Notes under the pieces: generated by a model | The model's input: the letters and a program-made list of their open reading frames with translations, nothing else | Databases searched by the model: none | Told to the model about the DNA's origin: nothing | Part shown: positions 10,957 to 21,562 of the stretch, piece by piece | How the letters are laid out: each line of letters begins with the position of its first letter | Position numbering within the stretch: position 1 is the stretch's first letter | Assembly: GCF_029168945.1 (NCBI RefSeq) | Contig: NC_083610.1 | Span: forward strand, 76,127,580 to 76,191,579 | Length of the DNA stretch: 64,000 bases | From: Cannabis sativa | Taxonomy: Eukaryota; Streptophyta; Magnoliopsida; Rosales; Cannabaceae | Reading direction: 5' to 3' | Made by a program: the position numbers and the translations under genes

Positions 10957-12503
10957 TGTTGTGAAAATTATATACGCAAGTATACGCAGTCACACAAGTA
11001 ATAAAGTGATAAGTAAAATCGTCTCCACAGGGATTGCAAACAAAAATATCTTGTAAAACCAACTAATTACAACTTAAAATAAAAAGAAATAATATGCAAA
11101 TGGTTAAGTAATGGTTCAAAATTAAAAATGACATGAATTAAACTTGTTAGAATTAAACTACTGCTGCTAAGAAAAATTGGTTGCAAGATAAGAAAAATAT
11201 ATAATATGGCAAAAATGGCTTGAATAACTAATTCCTTCTAGTCAGGTTTTTTTACAGTCAGTACAGCATTGGTTCAGCATTACTTTAGCATTCTGCACAG
11301 AGATAACAACAAATTCCTCTAGGCTTGTGAGAATTTTCCAACACTCACAACTTTAATCCTACCATCAAGCTCAATATATTCCTATATCAAACCAGCAAGC
11401 AGGACACCATTCAAACATTCATTTGGTAAGTTATGCAAGGTAAATGAAATATTCCTATTCCACTTACAAAGAAAAGCCTAAATCTAGGTTTTCACTTGCT
11501 TCATTCAAGTTGAACTACTAGATCTAGCCCTTCCAGTACAAGATCTAGCTTAGCAAATTGTTATTCATGGCCAAAAAAACAACAATCAATTAAAATGAAA
11601 CTCACTTGAATGAACAAAGGCAAACAAATACTAAAGTAAGCTTAAAATTTAATCATACCCAACTTAGAAGTTCATAGTCATTCAAGCCTCAAAAGCTTAG
11701 CTCATATTCAAATAAAAAGATAAAATCCAAGCTAAAAATACTTCATCCATGGCTGCTGCCCAATTTTACAATCTCAAGAAGTTTTGAATACTAAGTACAA
11801 CAACAATAACAAAGAGAAAAATAAAGAAGACTATCAAGAAAGGGTAAAAGAAAATTCAAACACTAGGCTTGGTCCCCTCTTCTTTCTTCTTCGTGTACTT
11901 CCTGCTGCAATTAAAGCTCCTCCATAGAAAAAATGGCAGCTGCCCCGTACTGTACATACAAGATGATGAAGATGACTATATTGTACTTGTTTCTTTTCTT
12001 TTCTTTTTGATGTTGGGTTTTTAGGGTACCAACCTCCTCACCCAAAATAGAAGCCCAAACTTTTCCACTTTGGCCCACTAGGGTGAGACTCCTTTCTTCC
12101 ATGTCAGCTAGCTGATGCAATTTGAGTGATTGGACCGAAATTGCTGAGGTGGATAAGTGAAATTCGTGATTCCACGTCACTGCCAGGATGCTGAATTCAC
12201 TTCAGCATTGCTTTAGCATCGCTTCAGCAATCAACCCAGTTCCAGCTTGTACTCCTTTTCTTCCTTGCTTCTTTCTCTTTTACCTGTCAATTTAGTTCCT
12301 CCTTTTTCAACAAAATAAGCACAGTTAATTGGAAAAACACACCCAACAATATCAATATTTACAAAACTTAAAGGTTAGATTACTAAATAGAAAATAACAC
12401 TAAAACTAATTAAAGTTAAGCAAAATAAACACATTTTCATTACTCTCCTCACAATACTTTAGTTTAAAAGCATAAAAATTAACTCTATACCATAGAGTTA
12501 TCA
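10957..12503 (-). repeat. 3' LTR of the young element
   Basis: TGTTGTGAAA...GTTATCA, 1,547 bp. It contains clustered TTCAGCA/TTTAGCA motifs at about 11,268-11,292 and 12,195-12,230. An open frame of 89 residues at 11,911-12,180 (minus) is identical in both LTRs but resembles no known domain; I treat it as chance. Confidence 0.93.
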
Positions 12504-14542
12504 CACCCCAAACTTAGAGTATTGCTCGTCCTCGAGTAATGAAAAACAAAAAGAACTAAACAATAAAAACAGAAAATGACAGCGACACTAACATGCTTGC
12601 AGCAGAGAAAATCTTGCTCTTTCACACTTGGTCTAGGGACAAAATTTGCTCTCAGAATTAGATGAAATGGAAGTGTAATTGGCAGTAGTGAATATGCCTT
12701 GAACTTGTGTGTGTCAACAGAATTTTGCATGCTATTTATGTCTTTAAAACTTATCAAGAGTAATTCAATCAATAAAGTGTGCAAATACTTCCCACCAACA
12801 CTTTGAATTTCTATCACAACTACCCCTCGATCCTCAAGTTTAAAAAGTTTGCTTCCATAAGTTGAATTAGTGTAATCCTCTCCACTAATGTAGCTTAGCT
12901 TTACAACTTAGATCAAAAGGACTTGACTAGGCTTGAATGTTAGGCTTGGGTTAGGGTATGGTATAGGATGTATTTAAACTAGCTTAACACCTAACCACTT
13001 CACTTGTCAAAAACCGAGCCTCTTCCTTAAAAATTTTTCTCTTGACCCTCTTCCCTAATTCAATACTCACGAGTACTTGATATTAAAATTGACTTCTCTT
13101 GCTATGTTTACTCTCTTTTTTTTTTTTTTTTTTGTTTTCTTTTTCATTGCTGATTTTTTTTTTTTTCATATATTAGAAAGACATTTATTACTATATTATA
13201 CTTATATAATAAATAGCAAGAGAAGGTTAATTGAAAATTCATACTCATATACTTTGTGAGCTAATTCCCCCACCCCAAACTTACAACCCAACATTATCCC
13301 CAATGTGGCTAAAAGTATAACCTTGAATTAGCTCGCCACAAGTTACACTCACCACACTCACCCCAAACTTAATGTGAAACTTGGCTCTTGACAAGTGAGT
13401 AATTAAGTTAGGACATATGTGGAAATCTAAATTAAGATTGGTGTTAGATGTAGGATTGGGTTGCACAAAAATAATAGGCTAAATGGCTCAAACTTGGGTG
13501 ACTAGGGAAAAATTGAATTCATAGGGAAGGTTAGAAAGGCTCAAACGTCCAAAGATGGCCTAAATCATTTCTAAGTTATAAAGCTCGCTAGGATTTTGCC
13601 TCAAGGATTACACTAGCTAATTCTAGATGCTTAAACTCTCTCAAAGTATTAGCTATTCTAAAAACTCAAGGTATGGTGGAATAACACAAGCACACAATTG
13701 TTGAAAGCATTCCTCATAGGCTAGCATTTGGACAAAAATAACACTTAAAATTAGCATTTTCAACACACAAACCAAGGCACTCCACAAATGGAGGGAAATA
13801 GATATTTTTCATCATCGAGCGCTACCCTAAACCAAGCTGAAAATACATGCAGTATTTTTCTCATTTGCAAGCTAAAAAATAACATCACAAACATGACAAA
13901 ACAACATGATTAATACACATCTAATCCACATAATATTTATTACTCAGACAACTAAAGACAACAATAAAAGTAAACTAAGTAAACAATCAAACACAACCAG
14001 CAATAACAATTTAACTAAGGAAAAAAAAAAAGAAAACTCCCTCAAGATTTGAACTCTTCCCCACTAGAGTCTCTGCTTCAAAATGCTGAAGCGATGCTGA
14101 TCCAATGCTGTACTGGGACCTACTGCTTCAACATACAAATTTGCTCACACCATATTGCAGCAGCCCCTTTTTTCTGTCATTCCCTGCTTTGCACCAGCAA
14201 TAAAGATCACCACACTACAGCAAAATCATTAGTAAATGTAAGAAATTAAAAGTTATATATATATGTAATTATATAAGTATGTATATACTGATTTTTTTTT
14301 TTCTTTTTCTTCTTTTCCTCTTTTTTTTTTCTTTTTCTTCTTTTCCTTTTTTCTTTCTTTTTTTTTTCAAGGGGTGGCACACCCCAAACTTAATTGTAAA
14401 TACATATATATTTTTTTCAAGGGGTGGCACACCCCAAACTTATTACATAGCATATATATAACTAAATATAATCCTGTTCCTCCGCTCTTGGGTTGCCCAA
14501 ATGTGATTCACTAAAGCCATGACAACCCGAGACCCTTCTTCC
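12504..14542 (-). other. Non-coding 3' internal region with polypurine tract
   Basis: No coding sequence is visible. At 12,504-12,514 the minus-strand polypurine tract AGTTTGGGGTG adjoins the LTR. The 18-nt near-palindrome TTACTCGAGGACGAGCAA (minus strand) is at 12,522-12,539. A second polypurine-like motif with the palindrome ACATTG/CAATGT-type sequence (one base off) lies near 13,267-13,306. Long pyrimidine runs are at 13,110-13,165 and 14,290-14,367. A short direct repeat occurs at 14,361-14,442. Confidence 0.7.
14361..14442. repeat. Two 32-bp direct repeats with an internal hairpin
   Basis: Copies at 14,361-14,392 and 14,411-14,442 are spaced 50 bp apart. Each contains GGGGTGGCACACCCC, a 6-bp perfect inverted repeat with a 3-base loop, followed by CCAAACTTA, the complement of the polypurine-like motif used elsewhere in these elements. 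Confidence 0.8.
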
Positions 14543-15805
14543 TCAAGCCTCTTCCAATGTGATGGAGGTCTTTGCTCGATCAACCTCACCACTCCCAAAC
14601 TTCACTCCTTGGCCTTTCACCAAAAATTTTCTTCTTGAAAGTGCATCACGTAGTTCTACCACCCCATCGGGGTACACTCTCACCACCAAGAAAGATCCAT
14701 CACACCTTGAATCTAGTCGTCCATGAGTAGCCTTCGTTAAAGAGTTAGCAAAAATCACTTGTTGCCCAACTTCAAACATTTGAGACCAAAATTTTCTACT
14801 AAACTTCTTTTTCTTTCTCTTCTTTTTGGGTGGTTTTTTAGGGTCAAATGATGTTTTGTCTTTGCTTTCTTGCGGCTCGTGATCCTTAGCAATTTCTTTA
14901 AGGGGAATCTTCTTTCTCACCTTCTTACTATTTTTGAATTTGGACTCCTCAACCATGTTAGGATCCATATCTCCAATTGCTAAGCATTCTCCTATTGCAT
15001 CCGGAGCACGCATAGGATGAAAGACCTTGAATGTGGCTTGCTCATCTTGAGCTCTCATGGTAAGCTCTCCCTTTTCAACATCTATCAAAGTTCTTCCCGT
15101 GGCAAGAAATGGCCTCCCTAAAATGATTGGAACTTCCCTATCTTCCTCATAGCCAAGAATAATGAAATCGGCCGGAAAAATGAACTTATCCACTTGTACC
15201 AACACATCTTCAATTTTCCCTTCCGGATGAGCCATGGAACGATCCGCTAATTGCAAAGTGACGGTGGTTGGCCTTGCTTCTCCAATTCCCAACTTCCTAA
15301 AAATAGACATAGGCATGAGATTAATACTAGCTCCCAAGTCACAAAGAGCTCTTCCAACATCTCGACCCCCTATAGAAATAGGAATTGTAAAGCTGCCCGG
15401 ATCTTTCAATTTGGGTGGAATTTTACTTTTCAACATAGCACTACATCCCTCCGTCAAAGCGACCGTTTCAAACTCGCCAAGCCTCCTTTTCTTTGTCAAA
15501 ATATCCTTCAAAAACTTCACATAAGTTGGCATTTGCTCCAAAACTTCCACTAAAGGTATATTGATGTGGAGCTGCTTTAGAACATCAAGAAATCTCCGGA
15601 ATTGACCATCGTCTTGTTGCTTCTTGAACCGTTGAGGAAATGGTAGCGGTGGCTTTTGCAAAGACTTTTCTGCAGTAGAATGCTGACTGGATGCTGTAAC
15701 TACTGGGGGAATTTCAGCAGCTGAAGTTGCTGGTTTTTTCTTCATTTCCCCCTCTTTTTGGATTGAAGAGGGCTCTTTCTTTTCTTGCAGCCACATTTGA
15801 CTCAA
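14543..15805 (-). CDS. Protease ORF with C-terminal integrase-tail-like domain
   Basis: The ORF is 420 residues. Residues 45-105 match the gag-protease linker (PFPQRFKK, LKQLHINIPLVEVLEQMP). The protease follows: [13 protein letters not shown] near residue 155, then [19 protein letters not shown] near 225-245. A lysine-rich stretch (about 295-340) leads into a final segment, FEVGQQVIFANSL...GRLDSRCDGSFLVVRVYPDGVVEL, which resembles the C-terminal tail of Athila integrases (pattern GKLxSRWxGPFxVxxVxPxGAVEL). The integrase core and reverse transcriptase are absent, so this looks like a deletion fusion. It overlaps gag by 92 nt in a different frame (+1 relative to gag), so expression needs a frameshift or gag carries a mutation. 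The first Met may not be the true start. Confidence 0.8.
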   Translation of the reverse strand: MSQMWLQEKKEPSSIQKEGEMKKKPATSAAEIPPVVTASSQHSTAEKSLQKPPLPFPQRFKKQQDDGQFRRFLDVLKQLHINIPLVEVLEQMPTYVKFLKDILTKKRRLGEFETVALTEGCSAMLKSKIPPKLKDPGSFTIPISIGGRDVGRALCDLGASINLMPMSIFRKLGIGEARPTTVTLQLADRSMAHPEGKIEDVLVQVDKFIFPADFIILGYEEDREVPIILGRPFLATGRTLIDVEKGELTMRAQDEQATFKVFHPMRAPDAIGECLAIGDMDPNMVEESKFKNSKKVRKKIPLKEIAKDHEPQESKDKTSFDPKKPPKKKRKKKKFSRKFWSQMFEVGQQVIFANSLTKATHGRLDSRCDGSFLVVRVYPDGVVELRDALSRRKFLVKGQGVKFGSGEVDRAKTSITLEEA

Positions 15806-17261
15806 TTATTTTTCCACTTCTCAAGGTTACCGCTTTGCAATGTTCTTTGCAATCTCTTCTTGGGTTTTCGGTGTCACTAGGCAAAGTGCCTTGTGGTCTA
15901 TTCTTCAAATCATTGGCCAATTGCCCCAATTGAACTTCAAGATTCCGAAGAGATGCTGCTTGGCTTTGAATTACAGCGTCATTCTTGGCCATATAATCTC
16001 TCATTAAGCTCTCCAAAGAACTAGTTTGAGAGCCTTGAGGTTGGTGAGGTTGTTGAGGTCTTGGTTGTTGAGAAAAACCCGGTGGGAATGATTGCTTTCC
16101 TTGTCCTTGTGCTCCACTTGAACTTGCCCCTTGACCTCCCCATGAAAAGTTTGGATGATGCTTCCATGCCGGATTGTAGGAATTTGAGTATGGATTGTTG
16201 TTGAAGTTGAAGTTTTGATTACCCACATAACACACCGAAGCTGGATTTGAGGGGCAATTTTCAAAAGTATGCCCATCACCACAATACACACAAGAGATTT
16301 CTGCCCTTTGAATGGCAGCGGCTGGTTGTACACTTCCTCCCATATTCATATTCTTCAAAATGTTGGTCATTGAGGCCATTTGAGCGGTTAGAGCGGTCAA
16401 AGCATCTACTTCAAGGACACCCGCTACTTTTCGACTTGTCGGAGCTCTATTAGTTGACCATTGATAGTTGTTGCTAGCTATCCTTTCCAAAATCTCAAAA
16501 GCTTCATTGTAAGACTTGGAAAGAATGGCTCCATTAGCCGAAGCGTCCAACACCATCCTAGAAGCCGCATTGAGACCATTGTAAAATGTCTCAAGTTGGA
16601 TACAATGGGGAATACCATGGTGTGGGCACTTCCTCAACAACTCCTTGAATCTTTCCCATGCATCACTAGTAGTCTCATCTTCCAATTGTTGAAAGGACAT
16701 GATCTCGCTTCGAAACTTTGCATTTCTTGTTGGAGGAAAGTACTTTCTCAAGAATTTTTCAGCCAAGTCATTCCAATTAGTCACCGAATCGGGAGGAAGA
16801 GTGTTAAGCCATGCTCTAGCCCGATCCCTCAAGGAAAATGGAAACAACTTCAATCTTAAAGCCTCTTCACTTACTCCTTGTAACTTGAAAGAATCACTCA
16901 CCTCCAAAAATGAGCGAATATGGAGGTGAGGATCTTCCGTTGGCGACCCACCAAATTGACCAACCGTTTGGAGCATTTGAAACATCACAGGCTTGAGCTC
17001 AAAGTGAGGTGCTTGGATTTCGGGTCTCACAATACCCGGATTTAGCTCATTGAACATAGGGGCTGCATACTCTCTTATTGCTCGGGCTCTATCATCGGCC
17101 AAAGCAATAGGATTGGCTTCATTATGAGCACCTCCAATTTCAAACCCATCGGCCATATTGCAGTGTTTTTTAGCCTTTTGTTCCTTCCTCCTTTGTCTGA
17201 AAGTGCGTTCAATTTCGGGGTCAATAGGAGCAAGTTCAAGGTCTTCTTCTTGCTCGTTCAT
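15714..17261 (-). CDS. Athila-like gag, intact ORF
   Basis: The ORF is 515 residues, starting at an ATG just inside the primer site. The N-terminus has APIDPEIERTFRQRRKEQ, typical of Athila-like gags. The capsid (retrotransposon gag) domain lies around residues 90-240 with LFPFSLRDRARAWLNTLPP, KYFPPTRNAKFRSEI and [18 protein letters not shown] zinc knuckle CVYCGDGHTFENC lies near residue 330, then a Q/G/P-rich low-complexity segment (about 360-420). The basic tail ends CKAVTLRSGK. It would assemble the cytoplasmic virus-like particle that packages element RNA. No internal stop exists, unlike the related gag at 7,332-8,432. Confidence 0.9.
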   Translation of the reverse strand: MNEQEEDLELAPIDPEIERTFRQRRKEQKAKKHCNMADGFEIGGAHNEANPIALADDRARAIREYAAPMFNELNPGIVRPEIQAPHFELKPVMFQMLQTVGQFGGSPTEDPHLHIRSFLEVSDSFKLQGVSEEALRLKLFPFSLRDRARAWLNTLPPDSVTNWNDLAEKFLRKYFPPTRNAKFRSEIMSFQQLEDETTSDAWERFKELLRKCPHHGIPHCIQLETFYNGLNAASRMVLDASANGAILSKSYNEAFEILERIASNNYQWSTNRAPTSRKVAGVLEVDALTALTAQMASMTNILKNMNMGGSVQPAAAIQRAEISCVYCGDGHTFENCPSNPASVCYVGNQNFNFNNNPYSNSYNPAWKHHPNFSWGGQGASSSGAQGQGKQSFPPGFSQQPRPQQPHQPQGSQTSSLESLMRDYMAKNDAVIQSQAASLRNLEVQLGQLANDLKNRPQGTLPSDTENPRRDCKEHCKAVTLRSGKIIESNVAARKERALFNPKRGGNEEKTSNFSC

Positions 17262-17371
17262 ACACTAGTTTACACCTGAAAAATAAAAATTCAGCGCACC
17301 AAATAGGATTAAAACCTTAAACCAGAAAATAAATTGCAAAATAGTTGATAATACACAATATTTAGTTTCAA

Positions 17372-17389
17372 TCCCCGGCAACGGCGCCA
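17372..17389 (-). promoter_or_regulatory. Primer binding site, tRNA-Asp
   Basis: The minus strand reads TGGCGCCGTTGCCGGGGA, perfectly complementary to the 3' end of plant tRNA-Asp(GUC) including CCA. It begins six bases from the 5' LTR at 17,396. Confidence 0.93.
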
Positions 17390-17395
17390 AAAACT

Positions 17396-18942
17396 TGTTG
17401 TGAAAATTATATACGCAAGTATACGCAGTCACACAAGTAATAAAGTGATAAGTAAAATCGTCTCCACAGGGATTGCAAACAAAAATATCTTGTAAAACCA
17501 ACTAATTACAACTTAAAATAAAAAGAAATAATATGCAAATGGTTAAGTAATGGTTCAAAATTAAAAATGACATGAATTAAACTTGTTAGAATTAAACTAC
17601 TGCTGCTAAGAAAAATTGGTTGCAAGATAAGAAAAATATATAATATGGCAAAAATGGCTTGAATAACTAATTCCTTCTAGTCAGGTTTTTTTACAGTCAG
17701 TACAGCATTGGTTCAGCATTACTTTAGCATTCTGCACAGAGATAACAACAAATTCCTCTAGGCTTGTGAGAATTTTCCAACACTCACAACTTTAATCCTA
17801 CCATCAAGCTCAATATATTCCTATATCAAACCAGCGAGCAGGACACCATTCAAACATTCATTTGGTAAGTTATGCAAGGTAAATGAAATATTCCTATTCC
17901 ACTTACAAAGAAAAGCCTAAATCTAGGTTTTCACTTGCTTCATTCAAGTTGAACTACTAGATCTAGCCCTTCCAGTACAAGATCTAGCTTAGCAAATTGT
18001 TATTCATGGCCAAAAAAACAACAATCAATTAAAATGAAACTCACTTGAATGAACAAAGGCAAACAAATACTAAAGTAAGCTTAAAATTTAATCATACCCA
18101 ACTTAGAAGTTCATAGTCATTCAAGCCTCAAAAGCTTAGCTCATATTCAAATAAAAAGATAAAATCCAAGCTAAAAATACTTCATCCATGGCTGCTGCCC
18201 AATTTTACAATCTCAAGAAGTTTTGAATACTAAGTACAACAACAATAACAAAGAGAAAAATAAAGAAGACTATCAAGAAAGGGTAAAAGAAAATTCAAAC
18301 ACTAGGCTTGGTCCCCTCTTCTTTCTTCTTCGTGTACTTCCTGCTGCAATTAAAGCTCCTCCATAGAAAAAATGGCAGCTGCCCCGTACTGTACATACAA
18401 GATGATGAAGATGACTATATTGTACTTGTTTCTTTTCTTTTCTTTTTGATGTTGGGTTTTTAGGGTACCAACCTCCTCACCCAAAATAGAAGCCCAAACT
18501 TTTCCACTTTGGCCCACTAGGGTGAGACTCCTTTCTTCCATGTCAGCTAGCTGATGCAATTTGAGTGATTGGACCGAAATTGCTGAGGTGGATAAGTGAA
18601 ATTCGTGATTCCACGTCACTGCCAGGATGCTGAATTCACTTCAGCATTGCTTTAGCATCGCTTCAGCAATCAACCCAGTTCCAGCTTGTACTCCTTTTCT
18701 TCCTTGCTTCTTTCTCTTTTACCTGTCAATTTAGTTCCTCCTTTTTCAACAAAATAAGCACAGTTAATTGGAAAAACACACCCAACAATATCAATATTTA
18801 CAAAACTTAAAGGTTAGATTACTAAATAGAAAATAACACTAAAACTAATTAAAGTTAAGCAAAATAAACACATTTTCATTACTCTCCTCACAATACTTTA
18901 GTTTAAAAGCATAAAAATTAACTCTATACCATAGAGTTATCA
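17396..18942 (-). repeat. 5' LTR of the young element
   Basis: 1,547 bp and near-identical to 10,957-12,503. Transcription would start within it and proceed leftward. I did not find one clearly placed TATA box; ATATATAATAT lies near 17,637-17,647. Confidence 0.93.
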
Positions 18943-20264
18943 CCTCTCATTGCATGATTACTTGGCAAGAACCTTCTATGGCCAACATTAAAGGTCTTCC
19001 CAATTACTCGAATGGAAGTTGTGTCTCCATTACAAGTAGGAAAAGCTTTATAACCTTGAACACTCCATCCAAACAAGCTACTACAAGCATGAAAATCATT
19101 CACTGTCCACAAAAGCGATGCACGTATTGTAAATATCGTGTTAGTCAAACTATCTCTAGTAAGTACTCCATTATTCCATAACTCCTTTTACTCGTCTACC
19201 TATAGTCTTAGAAATATATTCATGTCTTTACCTGAGATTTTGCACTAGGAATAAGGACGGTTAACATAAAATAATTGTCTTTATCATACATAACCAAGGT
19301 GGTAGGTTATAGTTAGGCAACACCACCGGCCACATACTCTATGTAAGACTCATGTTGCCAAATGGATTAAATCCATTAGTAGCTAACCCCAATCAAACAT
19401 TTCTTTGATCACTTGCAAACTCAGGATGCTTGGCATAGAAGCCTTACCAAGCAAGACCATTAATTGGGTGTCGCATCACTCCATCATCTTTTGATTTATC
19501 AGTATGATGTCATATCATGCTCTTTGTTGTAATCCTCAAACTATGTAATCTTTTGAGTCGAGGTGTCAACAAAAAGTATTGCATCACTTTGCAAGGAACT
19601 TTTTTCCCTTTACTGTTCTCAGAAGTAACCCAGCGACTACTTCTGTAAACTAGACAAGCCTCCTTAGATGCATTCTCATTATAAAATAAGCAACAGTTGT
19701 ATTGACATACATTGATAGACTCGTAACCCAATCCTAATTTCTTCAATTTTTTCTTCACCTCGTAGTACGTTGATGGAATTTTATTTTTCTTTGAAAATAC
19801 AAACTTTAACAACTTCAACAATTCATCAAATATGTTGTTAGGAATTTTTCCTCTAACTTTTAGGTTCTATAGCGTCGCTAAAATGTTGAGAGATGAAGTC
19901 CAGTCACAACCAGGATACAATTCAGCTTCAATTTCCTCAAATAAGTCATCAAAATGCTAGTTTGTGGTTGGTCCCTCTTGTACATCCTCTGTTGTCCGAG
20001 GAAAGAAGTCTTGCAGAATAGGGATTATTTCATCCTCTCCATCATCCCTAACCTCTTCATCATCAACAACATGCTCTGGCTCCCCGTGATAAGTCCACTT
20101 CTCATATCCTTTCATAAAACCTCGATCAAACACGTGTGCTGTCACATTCTCTAATTTTTCAAACTTATTATTTATACATCTCACACAAGAGCATTTGATT
20201 CTTCTATTAGAATCCTTATGTTCTGACGCCATCGCTAAAAAAGCTTGTAGACCATTCCAAAATT
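18943..20264 (-). pseudogene. CACTA transposase, N-terminal domain and TNP2 core
   Basis: Minus-strand reading from 20,264 gives FWNGLQAFLAMASEHK, IKCSCVRCIN and HVFDRGFMKGYEKWTYHGE (transposase-associated domain, about 20,260-20,080). An acidic linker follows, then LLKLLKFVF, STYYEVKKKLKKLGLGYESI and CLVYRSSRW near 19,820-19,620. TNP2-core motifs MRHPINGLAW, FNPFGNMSLT and WPVVL occur near 19,480-19,320. At the left end are RASLLWTVNDF and GHRRFLPSNHAMRGD (19,110-18,950). The order matches plant TNP2 transposases, which cut and paste the element. Frameshifts and stops near 19,830, 19,510, 19,260 and 19,150 disable it. Confidence 0.88.
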
Positions 20265-20267
20265 TTA

Positions 20268-21562
20268 AATTGGCTTTTAGTCCTATGGTAAAGCCTACAA
20301 CTATCAGGGTTATTTTGACAATTGCTTTAACTAAAGGTTGGTGCATTAGAAAATTAGATGCCAATAATGCATTTTTGAATTGGGAGCTTACTGAAGAGGT
20401 CTTTATGGAACGACCTCTTGGATTTATAAACAAGAATTCCCTTAACTTGGTCTGTAAACTTAATGAGGCCCTTTATGGGATGAGACAAGCACCTCGTTCC
20501 TTGGTTTGGCAAGCTCAAATCAACTCTCAAACACCTTCGATTTGATTGTTCTAAAGCAGATTAGTCCTCGTTTACTAGAATCACCACTTCTCAAAAAAAT
20601 TTTGTGTTGGTATATGTTGATGATATACTTGTTACTGACCGCTCACAAGTAATCATTACTAGCTTAATTGCTCTACTCAATACCTCTGTTTCTTTCACAG
20701 ACTTAGGTGAACTTGATTATTTCCTTGGTATTGAGATTCATCACTGCACTACAGGTTTACACCTTAGTCAAAAGAAGTATATTATTGAATTACTCTGTCG
20801 TGCTAAAATGGATAATGCCAATTTATTGCTTATTCTTATGGCAGGCAGTGAGAAGTTAATTACCAATGATGGTGATCCCATCATAGATCCTCATTTTTTC
20901 AAGAGTTTGGTTAGTGCTTTATGGCATGCAAAAAGATCTCATGTATCATTAACAAAGTCTCATAATACAAGCATCAACCTCTTGAGTCTCAGTAGAAAGT
21001 GCTTAAGAAAATCTTATGTTATCTCAAAGGGACTCTTGATTATGCCCTACATCTTCAGCCTTGTTCTAACTTGGTTCTTACTAGTTTTTGTGATGTTGAT
21101 TGTGCATCTGATCTAGATGATAGTCGTTCAACTATTAGTTTTTGCATATATTTGGGATCCAATCTTGTATCGTGGACCTCTAAGAAATAAAAGATTGTTT
21201 CTAGGTCCAACACTGAAGTTGAGTATAGGTGTCTTACTAATGCTACAACTGAACGCGTTTGGTTATAGTCCTTGCTTGCTGAAATTAGATTTCCACTGCT
21301 GCCTACCCTACTATTTGGTATGATAACCAGAGTTTTGTTCTCATGTCAGCTAACCCAGTGTTGCATTGCAGAAGTAAACACATTGAGCTGGACCCTTTAT
21401 TTTGTCAAAGAACTAATACTCAACAAGCAACTTCTAGTTAAACACACAACAGTCCATGATCAAGTTGCAGATATTCTAACTAAAACCCTTTCTAACACTA
21501 GATTTTTGTTTCTCACAGGAAAAATGAGTTTGTCTTCCTTGGCCCAGCTCAATTTGAGGGGG
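20268..21562 (+). pseudogene. Copia reverse transcriptase-RNase H remnant
   Basis: From about 20,270 it reads FSPMVKPTTIRVILTIAL, LDANNAFLNWEL, VCKLNEALYGMRQAPRS, then after a break LVYVDDILV near 20,605-20,635 (catalytic YVDD) and LDYFLGIEIHH. RNase H pieces follow (CDVDCASDLDDSRSTI, then SRSNTEVEYR near 21,210), ending with DQVADILTKTL near 21,465. This is the C-terminal half of a Copia polyprotein; gag, protease, integrase and the N-terminal part of reverse transcriptase are missing. At least five frameshifts or stops exist. It ends in the tract TTGAGGGGG immediately before an LTR start. Confidence 0.87.

Larger units (their letters stand above)
10957..18942 (-). mobile_element. Young Athila-like gag-protease element, complete with both LTRs
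   Basis: The element is 7,986 bp. Both LTRs are 1,547 bp and appear identical apart from one base (11,394-11,396 versus 17,833-17,835: AGCAAGC/AGCGAGC). It is flanked by CCTCT at 10,952-10,956 and 18,943-18,947. It has a perfect tRNA-Asp primer site and a polypurine tract beside the 3' LTR. It codes for gag and for protease with an added C-terminal tail, but has no reverse transcriptase, RNase H or catalytic integrase domain, so it must rely on another element. LTR near-identity means very recent insertion. It is the best-preserved element in the window. Confidence 0.93.
1..20264 (-). mobile_element. CACTA (En/Spm-type) DNA transposon, nested and incomplete
   Basis: The transposase gene reads right to left in pieces at 20,264-18,943, 10,956-10,569, and then either 9,146-8,858 or 760-1. 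The intervening blocks are LTR retroelements. The pieces follow the domain order of plant CACTA transposases: transposase-associated N-terminal domain, TNP2 core, then DUF4218. Removing the inserts with one copy of each 5-bp target duplication makes neighbouring pieces meet in a sensible order. No CACTA terminal inverted repeat is visible: the left part runs off the window and the right end meets a Copia fragment near 20,265. Many stops and frameshifts make it non-functional. The exact right edge is uncertain by about 15 bp. Confidence 0.85.

Noticed and set aside
11911..12180. 89-residue open frame on the minus strand, identical at 18,350-18,619
   Set aside because: It lies inside the LTR and recurs only because both LTRs are nearly identical. 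No domain, no start context, low-complexity composition.
13077..13259. Small plus-strand frame rich in Phe
   Set aside because: Produced by a poly(T) run in non-coding retroelement DNA.
14279..14461. Small plus-strand frame rich in Phe/Leu/Ser
   Set aside because: Pyrimidine tract and the 32-bp repeat in frame; no credible protein.
15234..15553. Plus-strand open frames opposite the protease ORF
   Set aside because: Antisense shadows of a well-supported coding region; no independent homology.
17372..17389. Sequence resembling the 3' end of a tRNA-Asp gene
   Set aside because: Only the acceptor/T-arm end is present, next to an LTR. It is a primer binding site, as at 8,546 and 23,619, not a tRNA gene.
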